A stretch of DNA of 44,681 bases from NCBI GenBank assembly GCA_031179305.1, contig JAPSHX010000022.1, forward strand, positions 11,339 through 56,019, read 5' to 3'. Source of the DNA: Paenarthrobacter sp. (lineage in GTDB: Bacteria; Actinomycetota; Actinomycetes; Actinomycetales; Micrococcaceae). Position numbers and translations under genes: made by a program. The stretch's first letter is position 1. Each line of letters starts with the position of its first letter. Shown in pieces: positions 41,201 through 44,681 of the stretch. A model generated the notes under the pieces. It did not search any database, was not told the origin of the DNA, and saw only the letters and a list, made by a program, of their open reading frames with translations.

Positions 41201-44200
41201 CTTTTTGTCGTCTTGAATTCTGTAGCTGATGCTTTCATTTCCGGCAACGCCGGGCGCAGTCAACAGAATCTTGCCGGTGGCAGCCTCAACTTGCAGTTCA
41301 GGATTGGCTTCGAACGAATTCACAAGGCCGATGGGATCGCCGTCAGGATCCGAGTCGTTCTTCAACGCATTTACTGCGATCCGACGGCCGGGCCGTACAT
41401 CAATGGCGTCGTCCACGGCGATCGGCTTTTGGTTGTTCGCTTCTGCCGGTGCGATGCCCACAATCACTGTGCCGGTGTTTTCGGCTCCGATGCGGTCCCG
41501 CACGCGATAGCTGAACGTGTCAGTCCCTGCAGAAGTGGCGGCAGCGGTGAACTCCATATACCCATCCCGCACCACGGCTGTGCCAAGTGCGGGCGCCTTG
41601 TCGACGCCTATAAGCTGCACCGAGTCGCCGTCGGCATCAATGCCGTCCAATGGCACGGGGATCTTGACGGTCATTCCCGCCACCACCCGTGCGGTCAGGT
41701 TTCGTGGCTCGGGGCGGGTGTTCGTGGCGTCGTCCCTGGCGCGAATACGGATAGTGACTTGCTGCGAATCGGTCTGGCCCGACGCATTGCTGACCTTGTA
41801 GATGGCATAGACGGTTTTGGGGACCTCGCCTGCGATGAAGCGCAAGGAATTGCCCGCGATAAACGTCCTGCCGTCCGCTTCGTCGGGCTGTTGCGCCAAC
41901 GCGGGGTCGAGGGTGAGCTCTCCGCCGTTGGGGTCCGAATCGTTTTCCAGGACCGGAATGGTCACAACGTCGCCGACGCGTACCGACACTTCGTCGGGCT
42001 TGGCCTGGGGTGCCTGAAGCTTGGTGGGTGCCGGGACTACTTGGACAGAGATGTCCCCTGTTGCCGAGGCCTTGCCGTTGGAGATCGTGTATTTGAGCGA
42101 GAGCTGGCCCTGCGCACGAATGTCGGTGATCTTGATGACCGAATGGTCCAGCACGGCGACGCTGACGGGAAGCCCATCCACTGCTGTCACGGACTGGACC
42201 ACCAACACCCCACCGGCCGGATCCGAGTCATTGCCCAACACATCAACCACTGTGCTGCCACCACTGGGCAGGAGGGCGATGTCGCGGACAGCTACAGGGG
42301 CGCCGTCGTTATTGCCGGACACTACGTCCACACGCACCAACTGCTGCGCACTCGCGGGGCCGTTGGTCACCATGTAGGTGACGTAGTGGGCACCAACCGA
42401 CGTGGAGTTAAACGTGAATGTCTGCTGGTCCGGTCCAACTACTGCCGTCGACTGCTCGTCAGGCTGGGCTTGCGCCAGCCGCAGGATGCCGCCCTGCGGG
42501 TCGGTGTCGTTCTTCAGCGGAGCGATGACAGTGTCCTGACCCGCCACAGCCACCACATGGTCTGCATTCGCAATGGGCGGCAACGCACCAGGGGCACGAA
42601 CATCCACGCTGATTTGCCCTTGAGTGGTGAGCGACCCGTCCGAGACGCTCACCGTCAGGGTCTTTCTCCCGGGACCCGCGCCCGAATCCTGCAGGGTCAG
42701 TAACCCGTCCGGCCTGATGCGTACTTGGTCGGCGGGATCGCTACTGGAGACAGCGACGGCGAAGATGTCATCGCCGTCGGGATCTATCCAGTCACTGAGG
42801 ATGTACTGGTTGGCGATCTTGCCGGACTGCACCACCAACGCATTATTGCGGTTCGGTTTGGGTTGCGGCGCGTTGTTCTCTTCAGTAGGGACGATCCGCA
42901 GGTCCACGTCTGCGGCACCTGTTCCGCCACGGCCATCGTCCACGGAGTAGTTGAACGTTTCCGAACCCGTGGCACCCGCGGGCACGGTGATCTGGAATCC
43001 CGTACCGCCATACACGGCGGACAATGCGCCCGACTTCAGCGGCTCGCTGGCGCTGACCGTGAGGACGTCTCCATCGGCGTCGGCGTCGTTATCCAAGACA
43101 GGAAGGAGAGTCGTCTTGCCGGCACGCACGCCAAAGGCGTCCGGCTTGGCCACAGGCGGAGTGTTCGGTTTGCTTCGGTCCGGGAGGACCGTCTGCTGGA
43201 CTTCGTCCGCGGAGTCCTTGTCGGCGTCGTCCGATGTTTGCTGGGGCGGGATGACGTCGTCCCAGTTGTTGACCAACTGCATGTTCCGGTTGACCATCCA
43301 GACGTTGCCGGAATTGACGTCGTTCAGAACCACAAGATCGCGGTTGACCCGGAAAACGTACGACGGCGACGCACTCGCCTTGGGAACGTCGGCGCGGCGG
43401 TTGTCAGCCTCGTTACTGCATTCGCGGATGTACTTGTTGGCACCGGACCATGCTCCGTAAGTGCAGGTGCCCAACTGCACGGGGGCTGCGGGAATGCCTT
43501 CGCCGTCGGGCCGGACGGTTTTGGCTGTTCCACCGTCCAATGGCTGAAGCAGGAGCGCTTTGGTGGTGGCGATAGCCACAAAATCTGCGGCTGGTCCGCT
43601 TTGCTGGAGCTTCGCATCGCGGGCGTCATCCAGGTGAACGGTTGCGCCACCCGGAAGAACGATGTCTCCCGTAGCTTCGTTGAGGACCACGGACCTGTCA
43701 CCCACGGCGGTGAGCTGCAGGTCCCCTGCGCCCTTGAGGGCATCATCCTTGCGGACTTGCGAATCCACTGACCTGCCGTTGGCGTCCACCTTGGTGGCGG
43801 TCACGCTCCCGGACTCCGGATCCACAGTGTGAATGGTGTCGTCTGCGCCCACCACAGAAACGATTCCGGGCGATTGCTCGAACAGTGGCTCTGATTCGTC
43901 GCTGAAGCCGCCCACTGAGCCAGGCGACAGCGCCCAGACCTTACCTTTGGAGGGGTCGGTGACTGCCAGCACTTTGTGGCCGAAACTTACTTCCGCGGAG
44001 CCGGGCAGTTTCTGGTCACCGCCCAGGCGCATGTTTGCGGCGCTGACCGGATTGATGGTGCCACCTTCAGGGTCGTCAATGAAGACGTCGCCGGCCTGTT
44101 GGAGGATGTCGAAATCCTTGCTCGCCGGCGTCACGGCACCGTCCAGGGACTTGGAAGGGTAGTTGAGCCGTCCCGCCGCATTCTTGGACTTGCTAACAAC

Positions 44201-44365
44201 CCAGACGCCGCCATCGTTGAGGTCCACCTCGGTGGTCTTGAACCCCGGGTAGAGGATCGCGCCGGTCACCAGGACTGCGGCGGCAACAGAAAGGGCGGTT
44301 GCCGCGATGAGCTTCCGGCGGCGGTTCTTGGCACGGCGATTCCCGGACCCGTCAGGCAGAACCAT
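38234..44365 (-). CDS. Giant membrane-anchored cadherin-like/Fn3 surface protein (copy 2)
   Basis: A 2043-aa paralogue of the following gene with the same architecture throughout: basic stub, TM helix (about 19-39), propeller-like region, ten cadherin-like modules in the same order (for example [33 protein letters not shown]) and Fn3 modules from about residue 1470. The segments [20 protein letters not shown] and [16 protein letters not shown] are almost identical in both copies. The C-terminal ~70 residues differ: here a Cys/Trp/Asn-rich tail ends HQIPQC, with no poly-Pro linker. The ATG at 44365 is chosen because GGGGGA sits 6 nt upstream. The frame extends to 44434 without a better start. 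It is the first gene of the array. Confidence 0.9.
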   Translation of the reverse strand: MVLPDGSGNRRAKNRRRKLIAATALSVAAAVLVTGAILYPGFKTTEVDLNDGGVWVVSKSKNAAGRLNYPSKSLDGAVTPASKDFDILQQAGDVFIDDPEGGTINPVSAANMRLGGDQKLPGSAEVSFGHKVLAVTDPSKGKVWALSPGSVGGFSDESEPLFEQSPGIVSVVGADDTIHTVDPESGSVTATKVDANGRSVDSQVRKDDALKGAGDLQLTAVGDRSVVLNEATGDIVLPGGATVHLDDARDAKLQQSGPAADFVAIATTKALLLQPLDGGTAKTVRPDGEGIPAAPVQLGTCTYGAWSGANKYIRECSNEADNRRADVPKASASPSYVFRVNRDLVVLNDVNSGNVWMVNRNMQLVNNWDDVIPPQQTSDDADKDSADEVQQTVLPDRSKPNTPPVAKPDAFGVRAGKTTLLPVLDNDADADGDVLTVSASEPLKSGALSAVYGGTGFQITVPAGATGSETFNYSVDDGRGGTGAADVDLRIVPTEENNAPQPKPNRNNALVVQSGKIANQYILSDWIDPDGDDIFAVAVSSSDPADQVRIRPDGLLTLQDSGAGPGRKTLTVSVSDGSLTTQGQISVDVRAPGALPPIANADHVVAVAGQDTVIAPLKNDTDPQGGILRLAQAQPDEQSTAVVGPDQQTFTFNSTSVGAHYVTYMVTNGPASAQQLVRVDVVSGNNDGAPVAVRDIALLPSGGSTVVDVLGNDSDPAGGVLVVQSVTAVDGLPVSVAVLDHSVIKITDIRAQGQLSLKYTISNGKASATGDISVQVVPAPTKLQAPQAKPDEVSVRVGDVVTIPVLENDSDPNGGELTLDPALAQQPDEADGRTFIAGNSLRFIAGEVPKTVYAIYKVSNASGQTDSQQVTIRIRARDDATNTRPEPRNLTARVVAGMTVKIPVPLDGIDADGDSVQLIGVDKAPALGTAVVRDGYMEFTAAATSAGTDTFSYRVRDRIGAENTGTVIVGIAPAEANNQKPIAVDDAIDVRPGRRIAVNALKNDSDPDGDPIGLVNSFEANPELQVEAATGKILLTAPGVAGNESISYRIQDDKKAEASAVVRVQTSPTAALHVPIAVDDRITLAETLGKTAVDVPVLKNDSDPDGVAEDLTITLPDANPNARVGTSGNVVVSLTPQDQLIPYTVTDMDGQSATAVMWIPGQGLQYPTLAKTEPVEVMSGKEITLSLQEYVRVREGRQPRLTVADKIRVQGADTTNVISGDGNALRYAAQADYVGPGSITFEVTDGSGPDDPQGLKSTLTIITKVIPDPNANHIPTFSGASIEAPKGETTDLELGNLAKDVDERDQGNLKFELDGQQPAGFQTKVEGTVLKVTPDLSANPGVVGTFPLKVTDGRSDAVRATVTATVVSSNRPRPAANDDAVEKANAGRSETVNVLANDFNPFNDSPLTIESAAVETGSAAGQPTISGDSVTVTPADGFKGVMVVRYTVLDKTKDPSRQAVGRVRITVRDKPDAPSAPVATDVRSRTAVLKWAPPSDNGAAITKYTVKAAGFEQVCPTTTCTLSGLTNNVKYVFTVFATNEVGDSPASIASNEIRPDEKPSPPDAPTVKAGDKNMAITWTPAKTEGSPVKHYNLEISPPPANGIAVKNEVTGLSYTWPGLSNGVKYKVRAQAVNELGPSDWGMYSLEDNPAGLPAAPAAPTTAVVESVGTNNQIRADWVEPDINGDPIKTYFVTMNGGNGVSQTQTIPGNVRSATFTAQNAEAGYTFTVQAENKAGKGGVSAASAPRRATGKLGTVNNVSATPANTGGAGKQVTINFAVLTPQQRNGSTQSEVSYRYNASTGQSGPITPGQTVGGFTNGQASSITVTAVSAVAPSSDASAPATATPYGSPGTPSASGVNGGQNQTTLTLNWSSPSTGSNDVAVTKIRISGGETDGWITAPASGSRVVNTGGYNQTRTIEVQTFNSIGQGGGVASASAQSGPQKTSWDATLPSGSYRTCTDTAPSGQTSWDPNTPGHRCDGNVNGPPWQYEFNGGFTVNCYINRSTPYLNYAAWYRLTSGPNAGRFIAQGNTTLGDPGPHQIPQC

Positions 44366-44371
44366 CCACAT

Positions 44372-44377
44372 TCCCCC
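44372..44377 (-). promoter_or_regulatory. Ribosome binding site deciding the start of copy 2
   Basis: GGGGGA lies 6 nt before the ATG at 44365 but directly abuts the ATG at 44371, so 44365 is the better start. Confidence 0.65.
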
Positions 44378-44443
44378 ACAAATTAGGCAGCACGAGGCAG
44401 CCGGTGCCGAACCCCACGGCAATCCACGACACAAACAACGCTA

Positions 44444-44474
44444 AGACTACCGGGTTAATCCATCGATTAGCGAA
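44444..44474 (-). promoter_or_regulatory. Candidate promoter of giant protein copy 2 and the array
   Basis: On the minus strand TTCGCT (44469-44474) is followed after 19 nt by TAGTCT (44444-44449), extended to TAGTCTTAG. Copy 1 has the same elements at the same spacing. The predicted start site lies about 70 nt before the ATG at 44365. Confidence 0.45.
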
Positions 44475-44681
44475 GTCGTGACGTGAATCGCATTCCATGA
44501 ACCGCTCTTTCACCCCGACCCTCTCGCACATAACAACCCTTAACGCGGAACGCTCTCGTTACCTTTTTCGTAGCCTGTTTCCTGGTGCAGGATATGGGTG
44601 TGCTGGCCTGCTGATCCCGGCATGATTGCGTCGCTCTGTCGATCCGATGATCTTGAGAGTGTTGTCACCGGGGTTGGTAGG
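44475..44681. other. Upstream region of the array, no gene seen
   Basis: These 207 bases to the window edge hold no credible coding frame, tRNA or hairpin terminator on either strand. The A+T-richer stretch around 44530-44580 may belong to the regulatory region of the array. I recognise no operator. Confidence 0.4.

Noticed and set aside
40949..42703. Long plus-strand frame (584 codons) opposite giant protein copy 2
   Set aside because: It mirrors the repeated cadherin-like modules on the other strand and has no ribosome site or recognisable domain.
31888..44365. Repetitive DNA that might be scored as a repeat array or CRISPR
   Set aside because: The repetition is of protein modules about 95 residues long, with variable nucleotide sequence. 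There are no short identical direct repeats with spacers.
44352..44531. 59-codon minus-strand frame with a hydrophobic stretch, overlapping the start of giant protein copy 2
   Set aside because: The promoter-like elements shared with copy 1 (44444-44474) fall inside it, so its start would lie upstream of transcription. It has no good ribosome site, and its third-position G+C is lower than that of its neighbours.
15086..44681. Search for WXG100/ESAT-6-like genes around the translocase
   Set aside because: No frame of about 90-110 codons with a central W-x-G between two helices was found on either strand. The proline-rich 212-aa protein does not fit.

Overview
The window is a high-GC actinobacterial chromosome segment. 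The gene set, the frequent GTG and TTG starts and the protein sequences suggest a Micrococcaceae member close to Arthrobacter/Paenarthrobacter. That placement comes from recognising the proteins, not from a database search. Almost everything reads on the minus strand. There are no rRNA or tRNA genes, insertion sequences, phage genes or CRISPR arrays.

Region 1 (1-10.7 kb) is ordinary chromosome. The left edge carries a broken secreted-protein gene and the terminator of the gatCAB operon (tRNA-dependent amidotransferase). Next come a CitMHS citrate/Mg transporter and a divergent citrate/dicarboxylate-type two-component system, separated from gatC by an intergenic inverted-repeat element. These are followed by a RidA-family protein, a GNAT acetyltransferase with a probable leaderless promoter, and an NtaA/SnaA-type flavin monooxygenase.

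Region 2 (10.7-15.1 kb, minus strand) holds an AAA_21-type ATPase, an inositol-monophosphatase-family protein and the NAD-dependent DNA ligase LigA. They lie directly downstream of region 3 and may be read through from it.

Region 3 (15.1-44.4 kb, minus strand) is the main interest. It is one tightly packed array of about 29 kb whose genes mostly overlap by 4-14 nt. In transcription order it encodes: two giant paralogous membrane-anchored cadherin-like/Fn3 proteins (2043 and 2030 aa) in tandem; a MoxR AAA ATPase; a DUF58 protein; a transglutaminase-like membrane protein lacking its catalytic Cys; a zinc-ribbon/RDD/FHA membrane protein; a PP2C phosphatase; an FHA/zinc-ribbon protein; a transmembrane Ser/Thr kinase; a short FHA-HTH-like protein; an FHA-containing EssC/EccC-type FtsK ATPase; and a secreted proline-rich anchored protein. 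From memory, the kinase/Fn3/AAA/DUF58/transglutaminase/phosphatase/FHA part matches the PFNA cluster of bifidobacteria. Here it is joined to a type-VII-secretion-like translocase, but no WXG100 substrate gene is visible.

Working model (inference): kinase and phosphatase set the phosphorylation of repeated T-x-x-[RK] sites in the cytoplasmic linkers of the kinase, the FHA/zinc-ribbon protein and the RDD/FHA protein. The four FHA proteins, including the translocase ATPase, read those marks. The MoxR/DUF58/transglutaminase-like trio helps assemble or sense the giant surface proteins. The two giant genes share a promoter-like sequence (TT[GC]GCT, 19 nt, TAGTCTTAG), so the promoter region appears to have been duplicated with the gene.
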